A stretch of DNA of 64,000 bases from positions 248,001 to 312,000 of the forward strand of contig NZ_CANKXW010000003.1 of the NCBI RefSeq assembly GCF_947487805.1. Reading direction: 5' to 3'. Position 1 is the stretch's first letter. The number at the start of each line of letters is the position of its first letter. Under the pieces are notes generated by a model that had not been told where the DNA came from, ran no database searches, and saw only the letters and a program-made list of their open reading frames with translations. Positions 54,919-63,106 of this stretch are shown here, piece by piece. Made by a program: the position numbers and the translations under genes. The DNA is from an uncultured Tateyamaria sp. GTDB taxonomy: Bacteria; Pseudomonadota; Alphaproteobacteria; Rhodobacterales; Rhodobacteraceae.

Positions 54919-56268
54919 ATGACCCCAACCGATCTTTCCAGCCTGACCCAGCGCCTGCTTGAGGCCGCGCGCAAGGCGGGGGCGGATGCCGCCGACGCGA
55001 TGGCCGTGCAAGGCACCTCGATCTCTGTCGATGTGCGGGCCGGGGCGCTGGAACAGGCGGAACGGTCCGAGGGCATCGATCTGGGCCTGCGCGTCTTTGT
55101 GGGCCAGCGGCAGGCAAACGTGTCGTCCTCCGACACCTCCGACCGCACGGTTGAGGAAATGGCCGCCCGCGCCGTCGCCATGGCGGCCGAAGCGCCCGAG
55201 GACCCCCATGCGGGGCTGGCCGACCCCGCGGCGCTGGCCACGCAGTGGGACATCGACGCGCTGGAACTGAACGACCCGACACCCGAACCGGACCCCGACG
55301 CCCTGCGGCGCGACGCGCTTGAGGCCGAGGCCGCAGCACTGGCCGTGGACGGTGTGGAACAGGTGCAGCAGGCCACCGGCGCTTACGGCGCGCGCGACAT
55401 CTGGCTTGCGGCAAGCAACGGGTTTTCCGGCGGATACCGCCGCACCGACCGCGCGCTGAGCTGTGTGGCGATTGCGGGCACCGGCAGCGGGATGGAACGC
55501 GACTATGACGGCGACAGCCGTATCTTTCAGGCGGATCTGCGCGCGGCGGACGAGATCGGACGCACAGCGGGCACCCGCGCCATCGCCCGCCTCGATGCCC
55601 GCAAGCCGCCCACGGGCAGCTATCCGGTGCTCTTTGACGAACGCGTGTCGGCCACGCTGATCGGGCACCTGCTGGCCGCCGCCAACGGGGCCAGCATCGC
55701 ACGCGGCGGGTCGTGGCTGCGCGATCTGCTGGGCGCGCAGGTGCTGCCGCGCGGCATGAACCTGATCGAGGATCCGCACCGCCCCCGCACCGGCGGCACA
55801 CGCCCCTTCGACGCCGAAGGGCTGCCGACCGCGCGGCGCGCCATTGTCGAGGACGGCACCCTCACGGGCTGGACGCTGGATCTGGCCTCGGGGCGCAAGC
55901 TGGGCTTTGCCTCGACCGCCAATGCCGCGCGCGGCACCGCCTCTGCACCCAGCCCGTCCAACTGGAACGTGGCACTGGATCAGGGCACCGCGACGCGCGC
56001 CGACCTGATCCGCGACATGGGCACGGGCCTGCTGGTCACCTCGATGATCGGATCGACGATCAACCCCAATACCGGCGACTACTCGCGCGGGGCCGCAGGC
56101 CTCTGGGTCGAGAACGGAGAGATCACCCACGCCGTCAACGAATGCACCATCGCGGGCAGCCTGCCCGAGATGCTGAAATCGATCATCCCCGCCAATGATG
56201 CCCGCACGCATCTCAGCCGCGTGGTCCCCTCCCTGCTTGTTCCGGGCATGACCCTTGCCGGCAGCTGA
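54919..56268 (+). CDS. pmbA: PmbA/TldE-type modulator protein
   Basis: A 449-residue member of the TldD/PmbA family. Characteristic parts are R-A-G-A-L-E-Q-A-E-R-S-E-G-I-D-L-G near residue 45 and the C-terminal G-D-Y-S-R-G-A-A-G-L-W-V-E-N-G-E. E. coli PmbA (TldE) forms a metalloprotease heterodimer with TldD, processing microcin B17 and CcdA; no tldD gene lies in the window. GGAG stands eight to nine bases before the ATG. It opens the run pmbA, phosphatase, DUF4170, waaA-like, lpxK. Confidence 0.92.
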   Translation: MTPTDLSSLTQRLLEAARKAGADAADAMAVQGTSISVDVRAGALEQAERSEGIDLGLRVFVGQRQANVSSSDTSDRTVEEMAARAVAMAAEAPEDPHAGLADPAALATQWDIDALELNDPTPEPDPDALRRDALEAEAAALAVDGVEQVQQATGAYGARDIWLAASNGFSGGYRRTDRALSCVAIAGTGSGMERDYDGDSRIFQADLRAADEIGRTAGTRAIARLDARKPPTGSYPVLFDERVSATLIGHLLAAANGASIARGGSWLRDLLGAQVLPRGMNLIEDPHRPRTGGTRPFDAEGLPTARRAIVEDGTLTGWTLDLASGRKLGFASTANAARGTASAPSPSNWNVALDQGTATRADLIRDMGTGLLVTSMIGSTINPNTGDYSRGAAGLWVENGEITHAVNECTIAGSLPEMLKSIIPANDARTHLSRVVPSLLVPGMTLAGS

Positions 56269-57040
56269 CCTGCCCCTCCTGATGGACGCCGCACGGGTGG
56301 CGGGCCGGGTCGCCACCAGCTTTACCGGCCCCGCCGCCGCGCGCTGGGACAAGCCCGATGGCGCAGGCCCGGTGACCGAGGCCGACCTCGCCGTCAACGA
56401 CGTCCTGTGCCAGACCCTGCGCACGGCGCGCCCCGGCTATGGCTGGCTGTCCGAGGAAACCGAGGACGCGGGCGACCGGCTGAACCACGACACCCTGTTC
56501 ATCGTCGACCCGATCGACGGCACGCGCAGCTTTGTCGAAGGGGCCAGGACATGGGCCATTTCCATCGCCGTCGCACATCTGGGCCAGATCACGGCGGCGG
56601 CGATCTACCTGCCGCTGCGGGACAAGCTCTATGCCGCCGGAAAGGGGATCGGGGCCACGCTGAACGGGGCCGCCCTGCGCGCCGCAACCGCGCCCATGAC
56701 CGGGGCCAGCACCGTACTGGGTGCGCGCCCGATGATGGCGCCCGAACACTGGAAGGGCGCCGTGCCCGACCTCGACCGGCACTACCGCCCGTCGCTGGCC
56801 TACCGCCTCTCGCTGGTGGGCGAAGGCAAGTTCGACGGCATGCTGACCCTGCGCCGCAGCTGGGAATGGGACATCGCCGCCGGGGCGCTGATCGTGACAG
56901 AGGCGGGCGGCACCATCACCGACCGCAACGGCGCGCCGTTGCAGTTCAACAACCCGCACCCCACGCTCAACGGCGTTCTGGCCGCGGGCCGCGCCCTGCA
57001 CAGCGGTCTTCTGGACCAATTGCGCCCGCACCCTGCTTGA
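56255..57040 (+). CDS. Inositol monophosphatase family protein (CysQ/HisN-like)
   Basis: A 261-residue Mg-dependent phosphatase. The metal site reads W-L-S-E-E-T-E-D (about residue 65), D-P-I-D-G-T-R-S-F (about 86) and W-E-W-D-I-A-A-G (about 205). Candidate substrates are 3'-phosphoadenosine 5'-phosphate, histidinol phosphate or inositol phosphate. I take TTG as the start, overlapping pmbA by 14 bases, because the family begins at P-L-L-M-D-A-A; the ATG nine codons later would cut into that helix. Confidence 0.87.
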   Translation: MPAADLPLLMDAARVAGRVATSFTGPAAARWDKPDGAGPVTEADLAVNDVLCQTLRTARPGYGWLSEETEDAGDRLNHDTLFIVDPIDGTRSFVEGARTWAISIAVAHLGQITAAAIYLPLRDKLYAAGKGIGATLNGAALRAATAPMTGASTVLGARPMMAPEHWKGAVPDLDRHYRPSLAYRLSLVGEGKFDGMLTLRRSWEWDIAAGALIVTEAGGTITDRNGAPLQFNNPHPTLNGVLAAGRALHSGLLDQLRPHPA

Positions 57041-57095
57041 CCCCCTGACCCAATTGCGCAAACTGCGCCCACCCTCATATCGCAAAGGACAATCG

Positions 57096-57338
57096 ATGAC
57101 CCAACGCCTGCACCTCGTCTTTGGTGGCGAACTTGTGGACCCGTCGAAGAACGTGTTCAAGGACGTGGACGACCTGCATATCGTCGGCATCTTTCCCAGC
57201 TATGACGCCGCCTATGACGCGTGGAAATCCGAGGCCCAGCGCACCGTGGATAACGCGCACATGCGCTATTTCATCGCCCACCTGCACCGCCTGCGGGACG
57301 AGGAAAACGCGGCCACACCCACAGAAGAGCTGGGCTGA
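57096..57338 (+). CDS. DUF4170 small protein
   Basis: An 80-residue cytoplasmic protein of the DUF4170 family, with L-H-L-V-F-G-G-E-L near the N-terminus, I-V-G-I-F-P-S-Y-D-A-A and W-K-S-E-A-Q. It is often found next to kdtA/lpxK genes in alphaproteobacteria, as here, which suggests a link to LPS synthesis; no activity is known. AAAGGA lies six bases before the ATG. Confidence 0.88.
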   Translation: MTQRLHLVFGGELVDPSKNVFKDVDDLHIVGIFPSYDAAYDAWKSEAQRTVDNAHMRYFIAHLHRLRDEENAATPTEELG

Positions 57339-57346
57339 AAAACGGG

Positions 57347-58567
57347 ATGCGGGGGTCACTGGGGCTATCGGCCTACCGGACCCTGTCGGGCCGCCGTGCG
57401 GCACCGGATTTTGCCCCGCAGCGCGACCGACCACGGGGCGAACTGGTCTGGATCCACGCTGCCGAGCCGGGCAACAACCGCGCGCTCAATGACCTTGGCC
57501 ACCGGCTGGCCGGGTCGCGGCATGGCTGTCACGTGATGCTGACCGCCGGCGAAGGCTCCTTTGGCGACCGCGGTGCAGAGGCCGTGCATGTCGAGGACCT
57601 GCCGCCCGATCACCCCACCACAACGGAACAGTTCGTCGCCCACTGGGCTCCCGATGTGGTGATCTGGGCCTGGGGCGGTCTGCGCCCCAACCTTGTGTTG
57701 GCGGCGGCCGACAGTGGCGCGCATATGCTGTTGGTCGACGCCGCGCGCGAAGGCTTCGACGGACGCCGCGACCGCTGGTTGCCCGAAGTGCCCAAGCGGC
57801 TGGTATCGCTCTTTGACCATGTGATCGCGCGCGATCAAAAGGCGCATCTGCGGCTGGCGCAGCTGGGGCGCGGGCTGGACACGATCGAACTGGCCTCACC
57901 GCTGCACCCGTTTGGCCGGATGCTGCCTGCCGCCGAAAGCGACCTGACCGAGATGACAGAGGCGCTGCGCGGGCGGCCCAGCTGGCTGGCGGCGAACGTC
58001 ACCCGTGGCGAGATCGGCATGGTGTTGCAGGCCCACGCCCAAAGTCTCAAGGCATCGCACCGTTTGCTCCTTTTCCTGCATCTGGCGCAGGCCGCCGATG
58101 CAGAGGCCGCGCGCGCCGCTTTGGCCCAGCGCGGCATGCGCGTGGCCGACTGGGCGGATGGCGAGATGCCCGACGACAATTGCCAGGTCCTGCTGACCGA
58201 TGGAGAGGATGACCTGGGCCTGTGGCTGCGGCTGGCCCCGGTGACATGCCTTGGCGGATCGCTGCAACCGGGGCACGCGGTGTGCGACCCCTATTCGGCT
58301 GCGGCACACGGCACGGCGATCATCTATGGCCCGCATGTGGGCGCTCAGGCGGATGCGTTCACGCGGCTGATGAACGCCGGTGCCGCCCGCATCGTGAACA
58401 GCGCCGACACGCTGGGTCGCTCCGTCAGCCAGATGATCGCGCCCGATCACGCCGCACAGATGGCGATGGCGGGCTGGGATGTGGTCACCCAGGGCGCGGA
58501 CAGCCTCGACCGGATCATCGACCTCGTCCAGTCGCATCTGGACGCGCGCCAAGAAGGGGCCGCCTGA
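57347..58567 (+). CDS. Divergent Kdo transferase-like protein (WaaA/KdtA family)
   Basis: A 406-residue GT-B protein of the WaaA family, recognisable from V-W-I-H-A-A near residue 34 and the C-terminal G-G-S-L-Q-P-G-H ... [13 protein letters not shown]. Normal WaaA adds Kdo to lipid A precursor. Here the catalytic-glutamate motif (S-V-G-E in the usual enzyme) reads A-E-P-G-N (residues 39-43), and the N-terminal membrane helix is weak. Next to DUF4170 and lpxK it fits a role in LPS, but it may be an atypical or inactive paralogue. A weak ribosome site precedes the ATG. Confidence 0.78.
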   Translation: MRGSLGLSAYRTLSGRRAAPDFAPQRDRPRGELVWIHAAEPGNNRALNDLGHRLAGSRHGCHVMLTAGEGSFGDRGAEAVHVEDLPPDHPTTTEQFVAHWAPDVVIWAWGGLRPNLVLAAADSGAHMLLVDAAREGFDGRRDRWLPEVPKRLVSLFDHVIARDQKAHLRLAQLGRGLDTIELASPLHPFGRMLPAAESDLTEMTEALRGRPSWLAANVTRGEIGMVLQAHAQSLKASHRLLLFLHLAQAADAEAARAALAQRGMRVADWADGEMPDDNCQVLLTDGEDDLGLWLRLAPVTCLGGSLQPGHAVCDPYSAAAHGTAIIYGPHVGAQADAFTRLMNAGAARIVNSADTLGRSVSQMIAPDHAAQMAMAGWDVVTQGADSLDRIIDLVQSHLDARQEGAA

Positions 58568-59562
58568 TGCGCGCACCGGGGTTCTGGACATCGCCCAGGG
58601 GCCGCCGCGACTGGCGCGCGCGCGCCCTGTCCCCGCTTGGCGCGCTCTATGGCCGGGCGACGGCGCGGCGGCTGGCGTCGGGCGCGCGCGACCGGGTGGG
58701 CATCCCGGTGATCTGCGTGGGCAACATCAATGCGGGCGGCACGGGCAAGACGCCCACGGTGATCGCGCTGGTCGAACGGCTGCGCGACGCGTTTCACGAC
58801 CCGCACATCGTCAGCCGCGGCTATGGCGGCACGCTCACTGGCCCGGTCGAGGTCCAGCCCGGCCAGCACCGCGCGGCGCAAGTGGGGGACGAGCCGCTGC
58901 TTTTGTCCGCCTTTGCCCGCACCTGGGTGGCGCAAGACCGGGCGGCGGGCGCGCGGGCCGCACGCGATGCGGGCGCCAGCGTGATCGTGCTCGATGACGG
59001 GTTTCAGAACCCGGCGCTGGCCCATGACCTGTCCATCGTGGTGGTGGATGCCGAAACCGGTTTCGGCAACGGGCTCTGCCTGCCTGCGGGGCCCCTGCGC
59101 GAACCGGCAGAGACTGGCTTGCAGCGCGCCGACCTGCTGCTGTCCATCGGCACCGACGCCGCGCAGGCGGCCTTTGACGCAACCCCTCTGCCGCCGGACC
59201 TGCCGCGCCTGCGTGCCGCGCTGGAACCCTTGCAGACCGGCATGGACTGGACCGACACACCGCTGATCGCCTTTGCCGGGATCGGACGGCCCGAGAAATT
59301 CTTTGATACCCTGCGGGGGCTGGGCGCGACCCTGCTGCGGGCCGAGGCGCTGGCCGATCACCAACCGCTGTCCACGGCCTTTCTCACCCGGCTGGAAAGC
59401 GATGCGCGCAGCACCGGCGCGCAACTGGTCACCACCGAAAAGGACGCCGCACGGCTGCCTGCCTCCTTCCGGTCCAAGGTCATCACCCTGCCCGTCCGCC
59501 TGCAATTTCAGGACACGACGGCGCTGGACACGGCGCTCGCCGCCCTGCCCAAACCCGGTTAA
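58567..59562 (+). CDS. lpxK: Tetraacyldisaccharide 4'-kinase
   Basis: The 331-residue inner-membrane-associated kinase phosphorylates the 4' position of the lipid A disaccharide. The P-loop reads [12 protein letters not shown] (about residues 52-63), followed by S-R-G-Y-G-G and the D-D-G-F-Q-N block near residue 143, both diagnostic. Its ATG overlaps the waaA-like stop by one base. The stop shares four bases with the convergent CoA-transferase gene. Confidence 0.95.
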   Translation: MRAPGFWTSPRGRRDWRARALSPLGALYGRATARRLASGARDRVGIPVICVGNINAGGTGKTPTVIALVERLRDAFHDPHIVSRGYGGTLTGPVEVQPGQHRAAQVGDEPLLLSAFARTWVAQDRAAGARAARDAGASVIVLDDGFQNPALAHDLSIVVVDAETGFGNGLCLPAGPLREPAETGLQRADLLLSIGTDAAQAAFDATPLPPDLPRLRAALEPLQTGMDWTDTPLIAFAGIGRPEKFFDTLRGLGATLLRAEALADHQPLSTAFLTRLESDARSTGAQLVTTEKDAARLPASFRSKVITLPVRLQFQDTTALDTALAALPKPG

Positions 59563-60683
59563 GCGTCATCCTCGCCCAGTTTGGGCGCAGGACGGTGCAG
59601 CGAAAGCGCGGCGTCCGAAAACCGGATCGGCGTCCGGATCCCCGGCACACCGTCCAGCGCGATCTGCATCTCGCGCGCCTGCACCTGCGGATCGGCGAAC
59701 ACGTCGCCCATGTCGTTGATCGGCCCGGCGGGCACACCCTCCGCCTCGCAGGCCGCCAGCAGGTCCGCGCGGTCCCGCTGCACCGTTGCCTCGGTCAGGC
59801 GGCGGGTCATCTCGTCCCGGTTGGCGATGCGGTCGGCATTGCGCAGGAACGCGGGCGCTTCGGCCATGTCCTCCAGCCCGAGCAACCGGCACAGGCGCTG
59901 GTACTGCCCGTCATTGCCCGTGGCGATGATGATGTGACCATCCGCGCAGGCAAAGACCTGATAGGGCGTGAGGTTCATATGCGCATTGCCCATGCGCCCC
60001 GGCACCGTGCCGCTGGTCAGGTAGTTCATCGCCTGATTGGACGTCACTGCCACGGCCACATCCAGCAGGGCCATGTCGATATGCTGACCACGCCCGGTGG
60101 AGGCGCGCTGGTGCACGGCGGCGAGGATCGCGGTGGTGGCATAGACCCCGGTGAAAATGTCGGTGATGGCCACGCCGGATTTCTGCGGCTCACCCTCCGG
60201 CGCGCCGGTGATCGACATCAGGCCCGACATGCCCTGAATGATGAAATCATAACCCGCGCGGTGAGCATAAGGCCCGGTCTGACCAAAGCCGGTAATCGAA
60301 CAATAGATCAGCTGCGGGAACCGGTCGCTGAGGCTGTCATAGTCCAGCCCGTATTTGGCCAGCCCGCCCACCTTGTAGTTCTCGATCAGGATATCCGCGC
60401 CGTCCAGCAGGGCCAGCAGCTTGGCCTTGCCTGCATCGGTACGGAAATCGACCACAACCGAGGCCTTGCCCCGGTTGGTCGAATGGAAATACGAGGCCGA
60501 CACGTCATCGTCACGGGTGACAAAGGGCGGGCCCCACTGGCGGGTGTCATCGCCGCGCGGGGCCTCGACCTTGATGACCTCGGCGCCCAGATCGGCCAGC
60601 GTCTGGCCCGCCCATGGGCCAGCCAGAACGCGCGCCAGTTCAACCACCCGCAGCCCGGCCAGCGGCCCCGCTGCGGCAGTCAT
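59559..60683 (-). CDS. Class III CoA-transferase (CaiB/BaiF family)
   Basis: A 374-residue CoA-transferase. The N-terminal [14 protein letters not shown] and the catalytic aspartate in [11 protein letters not shown] (Asp146) match the formyl-CoA/carnitine group. It moves CoA between two carboxylic acids; neither is evident. The start overlaps the DsbA gene stop by one base, so it is the third gene of a DUF721-DsbA-CoA-transferase operon, an unlikely functional set that is probably joined by location only. Confidence 0.9.
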   Translation of the reverse strand: MTAAAGPLAGLRVVELARVLAGPWAGQTLADLGAEVIKVEAPRGDDTRQWGPPFVTRDDDVSASYFHSTNRGKASVVVDFRTDAGKAKLLALLDGADILIENYKVGGLAKYGLDYDSLSDRFPQLIYCSITGFGQTGPYAHRAGYDFIIQGMSGLMSITGAPEGEPQKSGVAITDIFTGVYATTAILAAVHQRASTGRGQHIDMALLDVAVAVTSNQAMNYLTSGTVPGRMGNAHMNLTPYQVFACADGHIIIATGNDGQYQRLCRLLGLEDMAEAPAFLRNADRIANRDEMTRRLTEATVQRDRADLLAACEAEGVPAGPINDMGDVFADPQVQAREMQIALDGVPGIRTPIRFSDAALSLHRPAPKLGEDDA

Positions 60684-61381
60684 CAGCTGCCAGCCGCTTC
60701 GTCGATCAGACGGGACATCTCGGAATAGTTCATGTTCTGGTAGCGGGTGCCGTTGATCATGAAACTGGGGGTCGAGGTGATGCCATCGGCCTCCGCGTTT
60801 TCTTGGTACCATGCTACCAGCGTCCGCAGGCTGTTGGCATCCGTCAGGCAGGCCTCGATCGTGTCGCCGTCCAGGCCCGCCACGCGGCCAATCTTGCGCA
60901 GCTCATCTGCGATTACCGCCGGGTCGCCGCCGCCTGCGCGGCTCCACTCGGCTTGCGTGGCATAGAGCATGTCGGTGATGCCAAAGAACGCCTCGGTCGT
61001 GCCGGCACAGCGCGCGATTGCCGACGCCCACAGCCCGAAGCGGTCAAAGTAGACCTCGCGGTAGACAAAGTTGATCTTGCCCGTGTCGATATAATCGGCC
61101 TTGAGCTGCTTGTAGGGGCCCTCGTGGAAACGGCCGCAATGGGGGCAGGTATAGCTTGCGTATTCGATCACGGTGACCGGCGCGTCCGGGTTGCCAAGGG
61201 ACATCTCCACCACGCTGGAGGTGTCCAGATCGTCACCCGCCGCCTGCGCATTGGCCGCGCCCAGCAGCCGTTCGACCTGAGCCTGTTGCTGCGGGGACTG
61301 GCCGCCCGTTTGCGTCGACGAATACCAGAAATAACCTGCCACGCCGATCACGACGGCGAGCACGGGTAGAATGCGGTTCAT
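60683..61381 (-). CDS. DsbA family thiol-disulfide protein
   Basis: A 232-residue periplasmic or membrane-anchored oxidoreductase. An N-terminal hydrophobic segment (residues 4-20) is followed by a glutamine-rich spacer and a thioredoxin fold with C-P-H-C (Cys79/Cys82) and the cis-proline in T-S-T-P-S-F near residue 205. It forms or shuffles disulphides in exported proteins. The ATG overlaps the DUF721 stop (ATGA). Confidence 0.92.
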   Translation of the reverse strand: MNRILPVLAVVIGVAGYFWYSSTQTGGQSPQQQAQVERLLGAANAQAAGDDLDTSSVVEMSLGNPDAPVTVIEYASYTCPHCGRFHEGPYKQLKADYIDTGKINFVYREVYFDRFGLWASAIARCAGTTEAFFGITDMLYATQAEWSRAGGGDPAVIADELRKIGRVAGLDGDTIEACLTDANSLRTLVAWYQENAEADGITSTPSFMINGTRYQNMNYSEMSRLIDEAAGS

Positions 61382-61899
61382 GTGCGGTTTCCTTGCTTTT
61401 CTTTTGTCAGGATATGTGCGCCCAGCCGTTCGAGGGCTGCGCGCAATGTCTCGTCTTGGACCGGGGCCACGACGGTGCCCGCCGCGCGGTGCATCTCCGG
61501 TGCGGGCGGGGTCGGGCCGCTGGCCTTGGGCCGGTGTTCAAAGGCGACCTGCCCATCGGCAAACCCGGTGGCGGCGGTCTGTGTGATGCGGATGCGCGCG
61601 ATGGCGTTATAGCCATAGACCGCGTTCACCCGGCTGCGCAGCTGGTCCTTCTGCATCTCAAGCATCGGCGCCTGCGCGCCCGTGGTCAGCAGGGTCAGCG
61701 TCGCCCCCATGCCGCCCCGGCCATAGCTGACCTCGACGGGCCGCGCGATGGCGGCCACGTCCGGCCCGGCCACCTCTTCCCAGTCGGTCAACAGGCGGCT
61801 CTGGGCAAAGCCGCGGCTTTCGCTGGCCTTGCGAATCCGCCCGGTCAGCAGCGTCGCTGTCCGTTTGAACCCTTTTGTTGTGGCGCGCCGGGGGGGCAT
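61378..61899 (-). CDS. DUF721 protein
   Basis: A 173-residue DUF721 member, with the domain around L-L-T-D-W-E-E-V-A-G-P-D-V-A near residue 40 and a proline-rich C-terminal part. DUF721/DciA-type proteins include the replicative helicase operator DciA, so a replication role is possible. I chose the ATG with GGAG nine bases upstream; an ATG 15 bases earlier has a poorly spaced site. It leads an operon with the DsbA gene and is divergent from mutY. Confidence 0.83.
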   Translation of the reverse strand: MPPRRATTKGFKRTATLLTGRIRKASESRGFAQSRLLTDWEEVAGPDVAAIARPVEVSYGRGGMGATLTLLTTGAQAPMLEMQKDQLRSRVNAVYGYNAIARIRITQTAATGFADGQVAFEHRPKASGPTPPAPEMHRAAGTVVAPVQDETLRAALERLGAHILTKEKQGNRT

Positions 61900-61982
61900 G
61901 ACTATGTTCTCCATCACCTTCTTTTGACCATAGCGGATCTGGGCGTGAGCAACCAGCCGTGACAAGCCGGGGATAATAAATC

Positions 61983-63020
61983 TTGCGTGACCTGAGCGAC
62001 GACCTGCTGGACTGGTATGATGTCCATGCGCGGCAGATGCCGTGGCGCGTGTCCCCCGCCGACAAGAAGGCGGGCATGCGGCCCGATCCCTATGCCGTCT
62101 GGATGTCCGAGATCATGCTGCAACAGACCACCGTGGCGGCCGTCACCGCCTATTTTCAGCGGTTCATGGCGCGCTGGCCCACGGTCGCCGATCTTGCCGC
62201 GGCGCAGGATGCGGACGTGATGGGCGAATGGGCGGGGCTGGGGTACTATGCCCGCGCGCGCAACCTGCTGAAATGCGCGCGCGCCGTGGTGGCCGACCAT
62301 GGCGGTGCCTTTCCCGCCGATCACGCCGCACTGCTGAACTTGCCGGGGATCGGGCCCTATACGGCGGCGGCGATCTCTTCGATTGCCTTTGACCTGCCCT
62401 TTACGGTTGTGGACGGCAACGTGGAACGGGTGATGGCCCGCCTGCACGACGAACACACGCTACTGCCCGGCGCCAAGCCCACCCTGACCGCACAGGCCGA
62501 GGCGCTGACGCCGCAGGCCCGCCCCGGCGACTACGCGCAGGCGGTCATGGACCTCGGCGCGACCATCTGCACACCGAGGAACCCGGCCTGCGGCATCTGC
62601 CCCTGGCGCGCGCCTTGCCTTGCCCGCGCGCGCGGCACCGCGCCTGCATTGCCGAAAAAGACCCCGAAAAAGGCCAAGCCCATCCGCCACGGCACCGTCT
62701 ATCTGGCACAGCGCAGCGATGGCGCGTGGCTGCTGGAAACCCGGCCCGACAGCGGGCTCTTGGGCGGCATGCTGGGCTGGCCAGGATCGGACTGGGTCGA
62801 TGCCAGCGCACCGCGGCCCACTGCACCCCCCATGGACGCCGCGTGGACACAGCTGCCAGGCGAGGTGCGCCACACCTTCACCCATTTCCACCTGATCCTC
62901 GACGTGATGGTGGCGCAGGTGCCAATGTCCGCGCCCGGCACCTTCCTGCCGCGCGACAGGTTCCGCCCCTCCGACCTGCCCACGGTGATGCGCAAGGCTT
63001 TCGACCTGGCACAGAAATGA
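61983..63020 (+). CDS. mutY: A/G-specific adenine glycosylase
   Basis: The 345-residue enzyme removes adenine mispaired with 8-oxoguanine. It has S-E-I-M-L-Q-Q-T with the catalytic Glu43, the helix-hairpin-helix L-P-G-I-G-P-Y-T-A-A, V-V-D-G-N-V with the catalytic aspartate, and the iron-sulphur set C-x6-C-x2-C-x5-C near residue 200. A NUDIX-like C-terminal domain that senses oxoG completes it. The start codon is TTG; no ATG or GTG precedes the first conserved helix. Confidence 0.95.
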   Translation: MRDLSDDLLDWYDVHARQMPWRVSPADKKAGMRPDPYAVWMSEIMLQQTTVAAVTAYFQRFMARWPTVADLAAAQDADVMGEWAGLGYYARARNLLKCARAVVADHGGAFPADHAALLNLPGIGPYTAAAISSIAFDLPFTVVDGNVERVMARLHDEHTLLPGAKPTLTAQAEALTPQARPGDYAQAVMDLGATICTPRNPACGICPWRAPCLARARGTAPALPKKTPKKAKPIRHGTVYLAQRSDGAWLLETRPDSGLLGGMLGWPGSDWVDASAPRPTAPPMDAAWTQLPGEVRHTFTHFHLILDVMVAQVPMSAPGTFLPRDRFRPSDLPTVMRKAFDLAQK

Positions 63021-63042
63021 CACGCGGCGCTGCGTCACGCTT

Positions 63043-63063
63043 GGCAGGCGCGCCCCGCCTGCC
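63043..63063 (+). terminator. Hairpin between mutY and alkB
   Basis: GGCAGGCG and CGCCTGCC pair perfectly around CGCCC, 22 bases after the mutY stop. The following bases are not T-rich, so it is a weak terminator candidate. Confidence 0.35.
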
Positions 63064-63106
63064 CTATGGTCAGCACGCGCGCACATAACCCAAAGAGGTC
63101 CCGAGC

